A stretch of DNA of 64,000 bases from positions 3,100,001-3,164,000 of the forward strand of contig NZ_CP051488.1 in NCBI RefSeq assembly GCF_014490785.1, read 5' to 3'. The DNA is from Kosakonia sp. SMBL-WEM22. GTDB lineage: Bacteria > Pseudomonadota > Gammaproteobacteria > Enterobacterales > Enterobacteriaceae. Shown here piece after piece: positions 52,807-61,678 of this stretch; positions within the stretch are counted from its first letter, which is position 1; each line of letters opens with the position of its first letter. Position numbers and translations under genes: made by a program. Below the pieces are notes generated by a model. It saw only the letters and a program-made list of their open reading frames with translations. It ran no database searches and was not told where the DNA came from.

Positions 52807-53337
52807 CTAATTGAGCATATTATGTTGTAAGTCTTTTTTCGATAAAATGGGCGGGTATTGCAGAGGCCACTCAATATTTATATTCTTATCATTCCATATA
52901 ATCCCTCTATCACTTTCAGGATGGTAGTAATTTGTTGTTTTATAGACAAACTCAGCCGTTTCGCTCAAAACTAAAAATCCATGAGCAAATCCCTCAGGAA
53001 TCCACAATTGACGCTTATTTTCTGCAGATAAGTTGACACCTACCCATTTAGCAAATGTCGGCGAATCTTTACGAATATCAACAGCAACATCGAAAACTTC
53101 ACCCACAACGCAACGCACAAGTTTACCTTGTGCATATGGTTCAAGTTGATAATGCAATCCGCGCAATACCCCATGTGCCGATTTGGAGTGGTTGTCTTGT
53201 ACAAACTCAACCTTTCGCCCTACAGCCTCTTCGAATACTTTTTGGCTAAAGCTTTCAAAGAAAAAGCCCCGCTCATCGCCGAACACCTTCGGCTCAAAAA
53301 TCAATACGTCGGGAATATCAGTCTTGATCACATTCAT
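52807..53337 (-). CDS. rmlC: dTDP-4-dehydrorhamnose 3,5-epimerase
   Basis: A 176-residue cupin enzyme, third step of dTDP-L-rhamnose synthesis. DVLIFEPKVFGDERGFFFESF, VQDNHSKSAHGVLRGLHYQ (catalytic histidine), and WIPEGFAHGFLVLSE are conserved. The end is a little AT-richer than the other rml genes. Ordered rmlB-D-A-C on the minus strand. Confidence 0.94.
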   Translation of the reverse strand: MNVIKTDIPDVLIFEPKVFGDERGFFFESFSQKVFEEAVGRKVEFVQDNHSKSAHGVLRGLHYQLEPYAQGKLVRCVVGEVFDVAVDIRKDSPTFAKWVGVNLSAENKRQLWIPEGFAHGFLVLSETAEFVYKTTNYYHPESDRGIIWNDKNINIEWPLQYPPILSKKDLQHNMLN

Positions 53338-53339
53338 GC

Positions 53340-54218
53340 TTAATAACCTTTAATCATTTTTAGCAGATACTGGCCATAGGCATTCTTTTTCAGCGGCTCA
53401 GCAAGTTTTTTAACCTGCTCGGCATCAATAAAGCCTTTGCGAAACGCAATCTCTTCCGGGCAAGAGACCTTTAACCCCTGGCGCTCTTCAATGGTGGCAA
53501 TAAAGTTACTCGCCTCGATCAGACTCTGATGCGTACCGGTATCCAGCCAGGCATAACCACGCCCCATCATCGCAACAGAAAGATTACCTTGCTCCAGGTA
53601 TAGGCGGTTAATATCCGTAATTTCCAGTTCACCACGGGCAGAAGGTTTCAGGCTCTTCGCCATCTCAACCACACGGTTGTCGTAGAAGTAGAGGCCGGTG
53701 ACGGCGTAATTGCTTTTTGGCTCAATCGGTTTTTCTTCAAGGCTGATTGCAGTGCCCTGCTTGTCAAACTCGACGACGCCATAACGCTCAGGATCGTTAA
53801 CGTGGTAAGCAAACACTGTTGCTCCGCCCTCCTGATTAACCGCTTCATCCAGCAATTTTGGCAAATCATGCCCATAAAAAATATTATCGCCGAGGACAAG
53901 TGCGCAATCATCGGTACCAATGAACTCCTCACCAATAATGAACGCCTGTGCCAAGCCATCCGGGCTCGGCTGCACTTTATAGTGCAGGTTAAGCCCCCAC
54001 TGGCTACCATCGCCGAGCAGTTGCTCAAAACGTGGCGTGTCCTGTGGCGTACTGATGATCAAAATATCGCGAATACCCGCCAGCATTTGCGTAGATAACG
54101 GGTAGTAAATCATCGGTTTGTCGAAAATAGGCAGCAGCTGTTTACTGACGGCCATCGTCACAGGATAGAGGCGCGTACCAGAGCCACCAGCAAGAATAAT
54201 CCCTTTACGTGTTTTCAT
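53340..54218 (-). CDS. rmlA: Glucose-1-phosphate thymidylyltransferase
   Basis: A 292-residue nucleotidyltransferase making dTDP-glucose, first step to dTDP-rhamnose; feedback-inhibited by dTDP-rhamnose. GIILAGGSGTRLYPVT is the nucleotide loop, KQLLPIFDKPMIYYPLS and VLGDNIFYGHDL the active site, and YAWLDTGTHQSLIEA the sugar site. Stops 2 bp before the rmlC start. Confidence 0.95.
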   Translation of the reverse strand: MKTRKGIILAGGSGTRLYPVTMAVSKQLLPIFDKPMIYYPLSTQMLAGIRDILIISTPQDTPRFEQLLGDGSQWGLNLHYKVQPSPDGLAQAFIIGEEFIGTDDCALVLGDNIFYGHDLPKLLDEAVNQEGGATVFAYHVNDPERYGVVEFDKQGTAISLEEKPIEPKSNYAVTGLYFYDNRVVEMAKSLKPSARGELEITDINRLYLEQGNLSVAMMGRGYAWLDTGTHQSLIEASNFIATIEERQGLKVSCPEEIAFRKGFIDAEQVKKLAEPLKKNAYGQYLLKMIKGY

Positions 54219-54266
54219 TTCATCTTCTCACGCTAAAAACACCTCCCCAGAGGCATTTCAAATTAG

Positions 54267-55166
54267 TTAAACCGAACCTGCCGCAAATAACTCCGCCAGC
54301 ATACGTTTCACCCCATTCTCCCAATGTGGAAGTATAAGGTTAAATTCACGGGAAAATTTTTCTGTATTGAGTCGTGAATTGTGGGGACGTTTTGCCGGGG
54401 TCGGATACGCTTCTGTCGCAATAGCATTCACATTTTTTACCGCCAGCGAGATGCCGGCAGCACGCGCCTCGGCAAATACCAATTCTGCAAACGCATGCCA
54501 ACTGGTCGTGCCGGACGCAACGAGGTGATAAAGCCCGGCGACGTCCGGTTTGCGCAGAGCAGTACGAATCGCATGGGCTGTACAGTCTGCCAGCAACTCA
54601 GCCCCGGTCGGCGCGCCAAACTGGTCGCCGATAATGGAGAGCGTTTCACGCTCTTTCGCCAGCTTAAGCATCGTCTTAGCGAAGTTATTGCCTTTAGCAG
54701 CAAAGACCCAACTGGTGCGGAAAATCAGATGCTTCGGGCAATATTGCTGAATCGCCTTCTCACCCGCCAGCTTGGTTTCACCATAAACATTAAGCGGCGA
54801 AGGCTCGTCGGTTTCGCGCCACGGCGTTTCGCCGCTGCCCGGGAAAACATAATCTGTTGAGTAGTGCACCAGCCAGGCATCAATCGCTGCTGCTTCGCGC
54901 GCGATTGCTTCAACGCTGGTCGCATTGAGTAACTGGGCGAAACCGCGTTCCGATTCCGCCTTATCAACCGCAGTGTGGGCCGCCGCGTTGACAATAACGT
55001 CGGGACGAACGCGGCGAACCGTTTCTGCCACGCCCTCGGGATTGCTGAAATCACCACAGTAGTCAGTAGAGTGGACATCAACTGCGATGAGATGACCTAA
55101 CGGTGCCAGAGCACGCTGCAGCTCCCAACCTACCTGCCCGGTTTTACCGAATAACAGAATATTCAT
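54267..55166 (-). CDS. rmlD: dTDP-4-dehydrorhamnose reductase
   Basis: A 299-residue SDR-type reductase, last step of dTDP-rhamnose synthesis. MNILLFGKTGQVGWELQRAL carries the nucleotide loop, AAHTAVDKAESE and STDYVFPG the catalytic region with YGETK. Start taken at the second ATG (55166), as in E. coli; the first ATG at 55169 shares its A with the rmlB stop. Confidence 0.95.
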   Translation of the reverse strand: MNILLFGKTGQVGWELQRALAPLGHLIAVDVHSTDYCGDFSNPEGVAETVRRVRPDVIVNAAAHTAVDKAESERGFAQLLNATSVEAIAREAAAIDAWLVHYSTDYVFPGSGETPWRETDEPSPLNVYGETKLAGEKAIQQYCPKHLIFRTSWVFAAKGNNFAKTMLKLAKERETLSIIGDQFGAPTGAELLADCTAHAIRTALRKPDVAGLYHLVASGTTSWHAFAELVFAEARAAGISLAVKNVNAIATEAYPTPAKRPHNSRLNTEKFSREFNLILPHWENGVKRMLAELFAAGSV

Positions 55167-55168
55167 CA

Positions 55169-56251
55169 TTAACGTTTCTCGTAATTTTGCTCAATCCAGG
55201 TTTTGTAAGCACCGCTTTTGACGTTCTCAACCCAACGCTGATTATCCAGATACCACTGCACGGTTTTACGAATGCCGGACTCAAAGGTCTCTTGCGGTTT
55301 CCAGCCGAGCTCGCGGCTGATTTTATCAGCATCAATGGCATAGCGGCGATCATGGCCTGGGCGGTCAGTCACGTAGGTGATTTGATCGCGGTAGGAGCCC
55401 TCTTTCGGCACGATTTCATCAAGCAGATCGCAAATGGTGTGCACTACATCAAGGTTCTGTTTCTCGTTATGGCCGCCAATGTTATAGGTTTCACCAGCGA
55501 CGCCTTGCGTTACCACGACGTAGAGCGCACGCGCGTGATCTTCCACATATAACCAGTCACGGATTTGATCGCCTTTGCCATAGATAGGCAAGGGTTTACC
55601 TTCAAGTGCATTGAGAATCACCAGCGGGATCAGTTTTTCCGGGAAATGATAAGGACCGTAATTGTTGGAACAGTTGGTCACAAGAGTCGGCAAGCCGTAG
55701 GTGCGCAGCCAGGCGCGAACCAGATGGTCGCTCGACGCTTTTGACGCCGAATAGGGGCTGCTAGGCGCATAAGCGGTCTTTTCGGTGAAGAGAGGCAGCG
55801 GTTCATCGACTTGCGCTTCATCCGGATGCGGCAGATCGCCATAAACTTCATCCGTTGAGATATGGTGGAAGCGAAATGCCTGTTTAGCATCTTCATCTAG
55901 TGCCGACCAGTAGGCGCGCGCCGCCTCAAGCAACACATACGTACCGACAATATTGGTTTCAATAAAAGCAGCAGGCCCGGTGATTGAACGGTCTACGTGG
56001 CTCTCTGCAGCCAAATGCATCACTGCGTCGGGCTTATGTTCTGCAAAAATGCGCGCCATCTCAGCCGCATCACAGATATCGGCCTGCTCGAAAAAATAAC
56101 GCTGGCTTTCGCTAACGTCGCTAAGAGACTCAAGATTGCCGGCATAGGTTAATTTATCAACGTTAACCACATAATCCTGGGTGTTATTTATAATATGACG
56201 TACAACTGCAGAGCCAATAAAGCCTGCACCACCGGTGACCAGTATTTTCAC
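55169..56251 (-). CDS. rmlB: dTDP-glucose 4,6-dehydratase
   Basis: A 360-residue extended SDR enzyme, second step of dTDP-rhamnose synthesis. MKILVTGGAGFIGSAVVRHI binds NAD; HLAAESHVDRSI, STDEVYGDL and YSASKASSDHLVRA (catalytic tyrosine and lysine) are intact. First gene of the O-antigen operon after the JUMPStart element. Confidence 0.96.
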   Translation of the reverse strand: MKILVTGGAGFIGSAVVRHIINNTQDYVVNVDKLTYAGNLESLSDVSESQRYFFEQADICDAAEMARIFAEHKPDAVMHLAAESHVDRSITGPAAFIETNIVGTYVLLEAARAYWSALDEDAKQAFRFHHISTDEVYGDLPHPDEAQVDEPLPLFTEKTAYAPSSPYSASKASSDHLVRAWLRTYGLPTLVTNCSNNYGPYHFPEKLIPLVILNALEGKPLPIYGKGDQIRDWLYVEDHARALYVVVTQGVAGETYNIGGHNEKQNLDVVHTICDLLDEIVPKEGSYRDQITYVTDRPGHDRRYAIDADKISRELGWKPQETFESGIRKTVQWYLDNQRWVENVKSGAYKTWIEQNYEKR

Positions 56252-56325
56252 GAGAATTATCCGTACTTGCTTTGCAATGTTTAAAACGCGATCGGCGTGT
56301 AGAGAAAATGATCATTCATGCATTG

Positions 56326-56366
56326 GGCACGCTACCGCCCCAGGCTTTTCAGCTACCCGCGCGCTG
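56326..56366 (-). promoter_or_regulatory. JUMPStart with ops element (RfaH recruitment)
   Basis: The minus strand has the 39-bp JUMPStart pattern, with GGTAGCTG, AAGCC and the ops core GGCGGTAGCGTG at 56328-56339. At ops, RNA polymerase pauses and takes up RfaH, which allows transcription of long polysaccharide operons. It lies about 75 bases before rmlB. Confidence 0.88.
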
Positions 56367-56551
56367 TGTAAGACATTAGACAGATATGTTGTTAACGCCC
56401 AGCTCAAGGACGCTCAGCCTGCCAGGACATAAAATGCTAAGCGGCTATTCTCCGCTGAAACTGCCCCGGAAACAAGGGAAAATCTTTTACATGAAAGTGC
56501 AGAAAATACGCATAACTACCTTTTTTTATTATTGATTTTCAACCCAAAAAC
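56367..56551. promoter_or_regulatory. Promoter region of the rml/O-antigen operon
   Basis: Gene-free stretch between the galF 3' end and JUMPStart. It must hold the operon promoter; AT-rich sequence at 56505-56545 is a candidate area, but I cannot fix -35/-10 boxes with confidence. Confidence 0.45.
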
Positions 56552-56634
56552 AAAAAAGGCAGTAAGAATAACCTGAGAGCAATATCTCTCAGCGTCACTC
56601 TTTACTGCCCTGTCAACCTGGCGTGAAGCGCCAG
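56552..56634 (-). terminator. galF 3' structured region with terminator
   Basis: Two structures follow galF. Nearest is a hairpin CTGGCG / CGCCAG (56618-56634). Next is a branched element: outer stem GGCAGTAA / TTACTGCC (56558-56565 with 56602-56609) enclosing an inner hairpin CTGAGAG / CTCTCAG (56573-56592), followed on the minus strand by TTTTTTG. Confidence 0.65.
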
Positions 56635-56648
56635 ATTAATTTAATTGA

Positions 56649-57542
56649 TTATTGCGCCAGCAATTTCTGGATGCTATCGCGGAACTTCTGCCCTTCCTTC
56701 AGGTTACGCAGGCCATAGTTCACAAATGCCTGCATATATCCCATTTTCTTACCGCAATCATAGCTGTCGCCGGTCATCAGCATGGCATCAACGGACTGTT
56801 TTTCTGCCAGACGCGCAATAGCATCCGTCAGCTGAATACGTCCCCATGCACCCGGCTCGGTATTTTCCAGCTCAGCCCAGATATCAGCCGAGAGGACATA
56901 GCGCCCTACTGCCATCAGATCGGAGTCGAGGGTTTGCGGCTGGTCCGGCTTCTCAATGAACTGCACAATACGGCTTACTTTGCCTTCACTGTCCAGCGGC
57001 TCCTTGGTCTGGATAACCGAGTACTCAGAGAGGTCGCCCTTCATGCGTTTCGCCAGCACCTGACTGCGACCGGTTTCGCCAAAGCGTGCAACCATTGCGG
57101 CGAGGTTGTAACGCAGCGGATCGGCGGTTGCCGTGTCCAGCACGATATCTGGCAGGACAACGATAAACGGGTTGTCACCCACAATCGGGCGCGCGCAGAG
57201 AATGGAGTGGCCCAGGCCCAGCGGCTGTGCCTGACGCACGTTCATGATGGTTACGCCCGGCGGGCAGATAGATTGCACTTCAGCCAGAAGCTGGCGCTTA
57301 ACGCGTTGCTCAAGCAATGCTTCAAGCTCGTAAGAGGTGTCAAAGTGGTTTTCTACCGCGTTTTTTGACGAGTGGGTGACCAGAACAATCTCTTTGATCC
57401 CCGCCGCGACAATCTCATCGACAATGTATTGAATCATCGGCTTGTCGACAATCGGCAGCATCTCTTTTGGAATCGCTTTTGTGGCGGGAAGCATATGCAT
57501 CCCAAGTCCGGCTACCGGAATAACTGCCTTTAAATTAACCAT
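56649..57542 (-). CDS. galF: GalF, UTP-glucose-1-phosphate uridylyltransferase-like
   Basis: A 297-residue GalU-type nucleotidyltransferase that modulates UDP-glucose supply. LKAVIPVAGLGMHMLPATKA shows the GalF-type 'GMHM' where GalU has 'GTRM', so activity may be low or regulatory. KEMLPIVDKPMIQYIVDE, VLPDIVLD and GDSYDCGKKMGYM are the other sites. Start at 57542 matches the E. coli protein, with GGAAG upstream. It marks the border between O-antigen and colanic-acid genes. Confidence 0.94.
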   Translation of the reverse strand: MVNLKAVIPVAGLGMHMLPATKAIPKEMLPIVDKPMIQYIVDEIVAAGIKEIVLVTHSSKNAVENHFDTSYELEALLEQRVKRQLLAEVQSICPPGVTIMNVRQAQPLGLGHSILCARPIVGDNPFIVVLPDIVLDTATADPLRYNLAAMVARFGETGRSQVLAKRMKGDLSEYSVIQTKEPLDSEGKVSRIVQFIEKPDQPQTLDSDLMAVGRYVLSADIWAELENTEPGAWGRIQLTDAIARLAEKQSVDAMLMTGDSYDCGKKMGYMQAFVNYGLRNLKEGQKFRDSIQKLLAQ

Positions 57543-57721
57543 TATTTCTTCCACCTATAATTTATTGATGAATTATAAACCCTTGATCTGTTTTCGCCAG
57601 TACGTTCATGGCAAACAGGTCTGAAAATGGCGACGAGTGATACTCCCTCATGACAAGTGATGTAATCCTAACGCCCAGGTTTAATCTCCAGGATTCCTCG
57701 CAAAAGCCCCGTATAAGAGAC

Positions 57722-59137
57722 TTAAAGCCGTTTAGCGGGTAAGCGGAAGTTTAAATTTTCGACATTTACGGTATGTTGATCCACACGGTCGATATCGACG
57801 GAGCTCTGACCATTCTCATTGACTGCATGAATATTCGCCATCGACAGCAGCGTCTCGTTTTTCGCCATAAAGCGGCCACGCACATCTTTGCGCAGGTCAA
57901 AATTGAGCTTCAGCGCCGGGCCTACCGAGGCATCCTGTGTAATGTGGATGTTGCGCAGGAAGAGGTGCTGCGGCTTATTGTGCAACTCAAGCGTGGCCTG
58001 CTGCATCTTGATGTTGGTGATAGCGACAAATGAGGTCGCGTTACCAGAAGAGACCTGAATACCGCGCAGCTTATATTTGCTGCGGCTGTTATCCTGCTGA
58101 ATGTCATTGAGTTTGAAATTCTGCGGAATGGATAAATAGTCGCCTTTAATTACTCCGTAGCCAATCAACATCCCGGCACTATTTTCCATCGTGACATTAT
58201 CAATAACGAAATTATCGCAGCCGTAAATTGCCACCGTTGCGTTATCAATCCCCGCTTTTTTACTGAAGTCTGGCGTAATATTTTTCGCTTTGATATTACG
58301 AATAACGAAATGTTTACCGTTTTCCACATGCACCAGCTGGCGACAATTACTGCCGGTGATATTTGCCACGACAAAGTTTTTCACCGACTGATCTTCCGGG
58401 TAGTTATTGTCATAGGTGCTGCCTGCTAACCCGATGCCAATCCCCCAGTTAATTTTGCCGTTGGTGCAGTTGATATTGTCGATCACGTGATCGGAGATAA
58501 GAATATTGCGGTCGTTGATTGCCACGTTCCACTCAATGGCATCGCCCTGCAGATCGCTAAAACGGCTATGGGTAATGCGCGCGCCATCCAGCTGGTTATG
58601 GAACCCCTGGCGCAAAATGCCGTAGTTGGCTTTGCTGATGGCGATGTTATCAATCAGCAGATTGCGCATTACGCGCTTCTCTTTACCGCCAATGTAGATC
58701 TGCATTACCGGGCCATACCCGCTCATGCTGACACCTTTAATGGTGCAGTCTGAGCCGCGGACATCCAGCATCACGTTATAGAGGCTGCCGCCCTGCTCGC
58801 CAATGACCTTGCTACCGTCCTGCAGGACAAGTCGCCCGCGTCCGCTGCCTTTTAATGCCCCGCGCACCAGCAGCGTTTTACCGGCGGGAATAAAAATGCC
58901 GGTATTGATGTTTTCACACACCAGCCCGGCGGGAACCTCCACCGTCTGCGCGTCAGCAAAAGCCTGTTTGAGCGCAGCCGGCCAGTCATTGTGGTTGTAA
59001 TCGCTTAATTTTACCGTGTCGCTGCGACCCAGCGCGCGCGCGGCGGGAAGATGCAGCAGGGGAAGTGCCACCAGCGCGGAGCTGGCGGTCAGAAATGAGC
59101 GGCGCGTCAGCGCGGTTGAGCGTCGTTTCGCAGTCAT
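57722..59137 (-). CDS. wcaM: Colanic acid biosynthesis protein WcaM
   Basis: A 471-residue exported right-handed beta-helix-type protein. The N-terminus has a twin-arginine signal (TRRSFLTASSALVALPLL, ~10-27), then a parallel-beta repeat body with NINTGIFIPAGKTLLVRG, GSDCTIKGVSMSGYGPV and INWGIGIGLAGSTYDNNYP. Last gene of the colanic-acid operon; its exact reaction is not known, though pectate-lyase-like folds often act on polysaccharide. Start at 59137 has AAGAGG upstream. Confidence 0.93.
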   Translation of the reverse strand: MTAKRRSTALTRRSFLTASSALVALPLLHLPAARALGRSDTVKLSDYNHNDWPAALKQAFADAQTVEVPAGLVCENINTGIFIPAGKTLLVRGALKGSGRGRLVLQDGSKVIGEQGGSLYNVMLDVRGSDCTIKGVSMSGYGPVMQIYIGGKEKRVMRNLLIDNIAISKANYGILRQGFHNQLDGARITHSRFSDLQGDAIEWNVAINDRNILISDHVIDNINCTNGKINWGIGIGLAGSTYDNNYPEDQSVKNFVVANITGSNCRQLVHVENGKHFVIRNIKAKNITPDFSKKAGIDNATVAIYGCDNFVIDNVTMENSAGMLIGYGVIKGDYLSIPQNFKLNDIQQDNSRSKYKLRGIQVSSGNATSFVAITNIKMQQATLELHNKPQHLFLRNIHITQDASVGPALKLNFDLRKDVRGRFMAKNETLLSMANIHAVNENGQSSVDIDRVDQHTVNVENLNFRLPAKRL

Positions 59138-59148
59138 AAAGCCTCTTA

Positions 59149-60369
59149 TCAAAGCGTTTGCAGCAGACTGGCCAGTTGCTGGTTGATAATCGTTTGATTA
59201 AAGTCCGTTTCCACTTTCTCCCGGGCGCGGGTTACCACTGGCATAACCTCGTCGCTTGCCATCTGGGCAAAGGCCGCCAGCCGTTCAGCCAGCGCTTCGG
59301 CGTCATTTTCTGGCACTAACCAGCCGGAGCGTCCGGCATCGATCAGTTCAGGAATACCGCTGTGGACGGTCGAGACGACGGGAATGCCCACTGCCATCGC
59401 CTCCATCAGCGCAACCGGAATACCTTCCATATCGCCATCGGTGCCGGTAATAGAAGGGAGTAAAAAGAGATCCGCTTCATCAAGCAGCGCTTTTACTTCA
59501 TGGCTCGGCTTAAAGCCAGGCATCTCAATCACATCCTCAAGCTGGAACTGCTCAATGAGAGTGCGCAAACGGCGCTCCCAGGGGCCGATGCCCAGAATGC
59601 GGTATTTGAAGTCCACGCCGCGCGCTTTCAGCAAGCGGCAGGCTTCAATGGCGACATGCAGCCCCTTTTTCTCTGTTAAACGTGCAACAGAGATGATTTG
59701 CAGCGGATGGCCTGGCGATTTCACGTCACGCAGGCTGAAGCGCGCCATATCGACGCCCATGCGCGAGACGGCAATCTTATTCTGCGGGCAGCCCATCGTG
59801 AGCAGCCGCCCGGCCCAAAGATCGCTTATCGGCAGCATCAAATCGCCGCGCTGAAAGAGCTGCTGATACTCCGGGGTGTAGTGGGTGAGCACGTCGCGGT
59901 GTGAGATATCGATCCCGTGGAAAACGGTGGCGATCTTGCCCTTCAGCACGCCAAGCTCGCGCAGTTTTGCGGCGGTGACACCCGCCGGGCCAAAGTGGGC
60001 AATAAAGACATCTGCCGTAAAGGTTTGCGGCGCGAGGCCGCAAATCGCGGGCAGGATCAGGTTGCGCGCCTCATCTCCGTAACGGGAGAGGTTGAGCGCT
60101 TTCCAGGTAGAGGGCTTAAACATGCCGCGGGCGATGGCCTGCCCGCGATAACCCAGCTTCGCCAGCTTCCCTTCCGGCTCTGCCAGCAGCCAGTGCGTCT
60201 TCTCTGCCAGCTTATATTCAGTGTAAGCGGCGTGAGTATTGTTCATATCGCCCTTGTGCAGGGCGACGATCTCAACCTCAAATCCCATATTGATAAAGGC
60301 AACTATCTGGTTGAGGACAAACGTTTCGGACGAGAGGGGAAATTTCAGCAAAAAGAAGCCGACTTTCAT
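59149..60369 (-). CDS. wcaL: Colanic acid glycosyltransferase WcaL
   Basis: A 406-residue GT4 enzyme. KVGFFLLKFPLSSETFVLNQI opens the acceptor domain, ISVARLTEKKGLHVAIEAC the donor domain, and EGIPVALMEAMAVGIPVVST carries the E-x7-E motif. In E. coli it adds a sugar (galactose proposed) to the colanic-acid repeat. ATGA overlap with wcaK. Confidence 0.94.
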   Translation of the reverse strand: MKVGFFLLKFPLSSETFVLNQIVAFINMGFEVEIVALHKGDMNNTHAAYTEYKLAEKTHWLLAEPEGKLAKLGYRGQAIARGMFKPSTWKALNLSRYGDEARNLILPAICGLAPQTFTADVFIAHFGPAGVTAAKLRELGVLKGKIATVFHGIDISHRDVLTHYTPEYQQLFQRGDLMLPISDLWAGRLLTMGCPQNKIAVSRMGVDMARFSLRDVKSPGHPLQIISVARLTEKKGLHVAIEACRLLKARGVDFKYRILGIGPWERRLRTLIEQFQLEDVIEMPGFKPSHEVKALLDEADLFLLPSITGTDGDMEGIPVALMEAMAVGIPVVSTVHSGIPELIDAGRSGWLVPENDAEALAERLAAFAQMASDEVMPVVTRAREKVETDFNQTIINQQLASLLQTL

Positions 60370-61646
60370 TTCACCCCCTGCACGCGCTCGAGCACCGACT
60401 GCACCATCTTAATGCCCTGCTCGCGCTCGGCCGCCACCGCCGTTGCCAGACGTGCGTTGATCGCCGGCAGTTGACCCAGCGTATCTGCCGCCATTGACGC
60501 CAGCGAACCGTCAAGCAGATGGCGAATATCCACCGCCATCTCGGGCATGCCGAGCTGCTGCATGATGCCGGCCGACTTGTGTTCGTAGTTAATGGCAATC
60601 GCCGGCGTGCCAAAGTTCATGGAGATGATCGCCGAGTGCAGCCGCGTGCCAATGGTTAAATCGCATGCCGCAAGAATTTTGCCCATCTCCAGATCGTTGA
60701 GCTCATCCATCACCACATGGTAACGGGACGGATCCTGAATGTGCTGGCGCAGGTTGAGCGCTACCATGCGGTCATCTTTGTTGTAGCTGTCGATCCCGGT
60801 ACAGGTAGAGAGCGCAACCACCTGGTACCCGGCATCAATGACGCGGTTGACGACATCGGCAAAGGCCTTTTCATACGCCTGCTGGGTGGTGCCAAGGCGC
60901 TTATCAAACGGCGCCAGTTCACGCAGGGTAATGGCAACGGTCTTCTCTTTTGCCGCCAGGTCCAGCCAGTGCTGCACCGCATAGCTGGCGGTGAAATCTT
61001 CCTGATGGTGATCCACCAGCCAGGCGGTATCAACGCCCTGCTCCACTTTATCGGTGGTAATGCCGCTCTGCTTCATCAGATTGAGGCTGACATGCTCGCG
61101 CAGGATCAGCGCATCGCAATGGCCGAAGACGTAGTTCGCCAGCTTATTGAAGTCGTCATTCTGGAACGGCCCGACACTATGTCCGATCATAAAGAGCGGT
61201 TTTTTCGCCATAAAAGTGCAGAGCGCATGCTCAAACTGCGGCACGCCATAGAGATCGACAAAGAAGGAGCCGCCGACCTGGATAATCGCATCGTAATCAG
61301 CCAGACGGCGGACAAAATCGGTAAACCCTTGAGCGATGGCGATATTGCGCAGCTTGCCGGTATCGGTCACGCGGGAGAGCAGCACCTGGTGCTGGTAGCG
61401 ACGGCGCAGCACCTTCTTCACGCGCCCCATCAGGCCAGCGGCGTTGTTGTGCGCTTTCATCTGGCTATAGAGCGGGTCGCCCATCACCGGGCGATTGAGT
61501 AACCAGGAGGAGCTCACCGGGAAGCGGCTCATTACATCCACTTCCGCATCAGGGTTCAGGCGGGCAATAGCGTCCAACAATCCACGTAAAATTGCGCTGT
61601 CACCACGGTTGCCGCATGTGTGATTGCCAAGGATCAATAATTTCAT
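60366..61646 (-). CDS. wcaK: Colanic acid pyruvyl transferase WcaK
   Basis: A 426-residue polysaccharide pyruvyl-transferase family protein that places the pyruvate ketal on colanic acid. MKLLILGNHTCGNRGDSAIL is the family start, QVGGSFFVDLYG, FMIGHSVGPFQNDD, and DLTIGTRLHSAIISMNFGTP (histidine of the RxHS motif) are conserved. Start at 61646 matches this N-terminus; an upstream in-frame extension reaches into the intergenic space. Confidence 0.94.
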   Translation of the reverse strand: MKLLILGNHTCGNRGDSAILRGLLDAIARLNPDAEVDVMSRFPVSSSWLLNRPVMGDPLYSQMKAHNNAAGLMGRVKKVLRRRYQHQVLLSRVTDTGKLRNIAIAQGFTDFVRRLADYDAIIQVGGSFFVDLYGVPQFEHALCTFMAKKPLFMIGHSVGPFQNDDFNKLANYVFGHCDALILREHVSLNLMKQSGITTDKVEQGVDTAWLVDHHQEDFTASYAVQHWLDLAAKEKTVAITLRELAPFDKRLGTTQQAYEKAFADVVNRVIDAGYQVVALSTCTGIDSYNKDDRMVALNLRQHIQDPSRYHVVMDELNDLEMGKILAACDLTIGTRLHSAIISMNFGTPAIAINYEHKSAGIMQQLGMPEMAVDIRHLLDGSLASMAADTLGQLPAINARLATAVAAEREQGIKMVQSVLERVQGVK

Positions 61647-61678
61647 AACGACCTCATAAAGGGGTTCAATAAGGTTTC

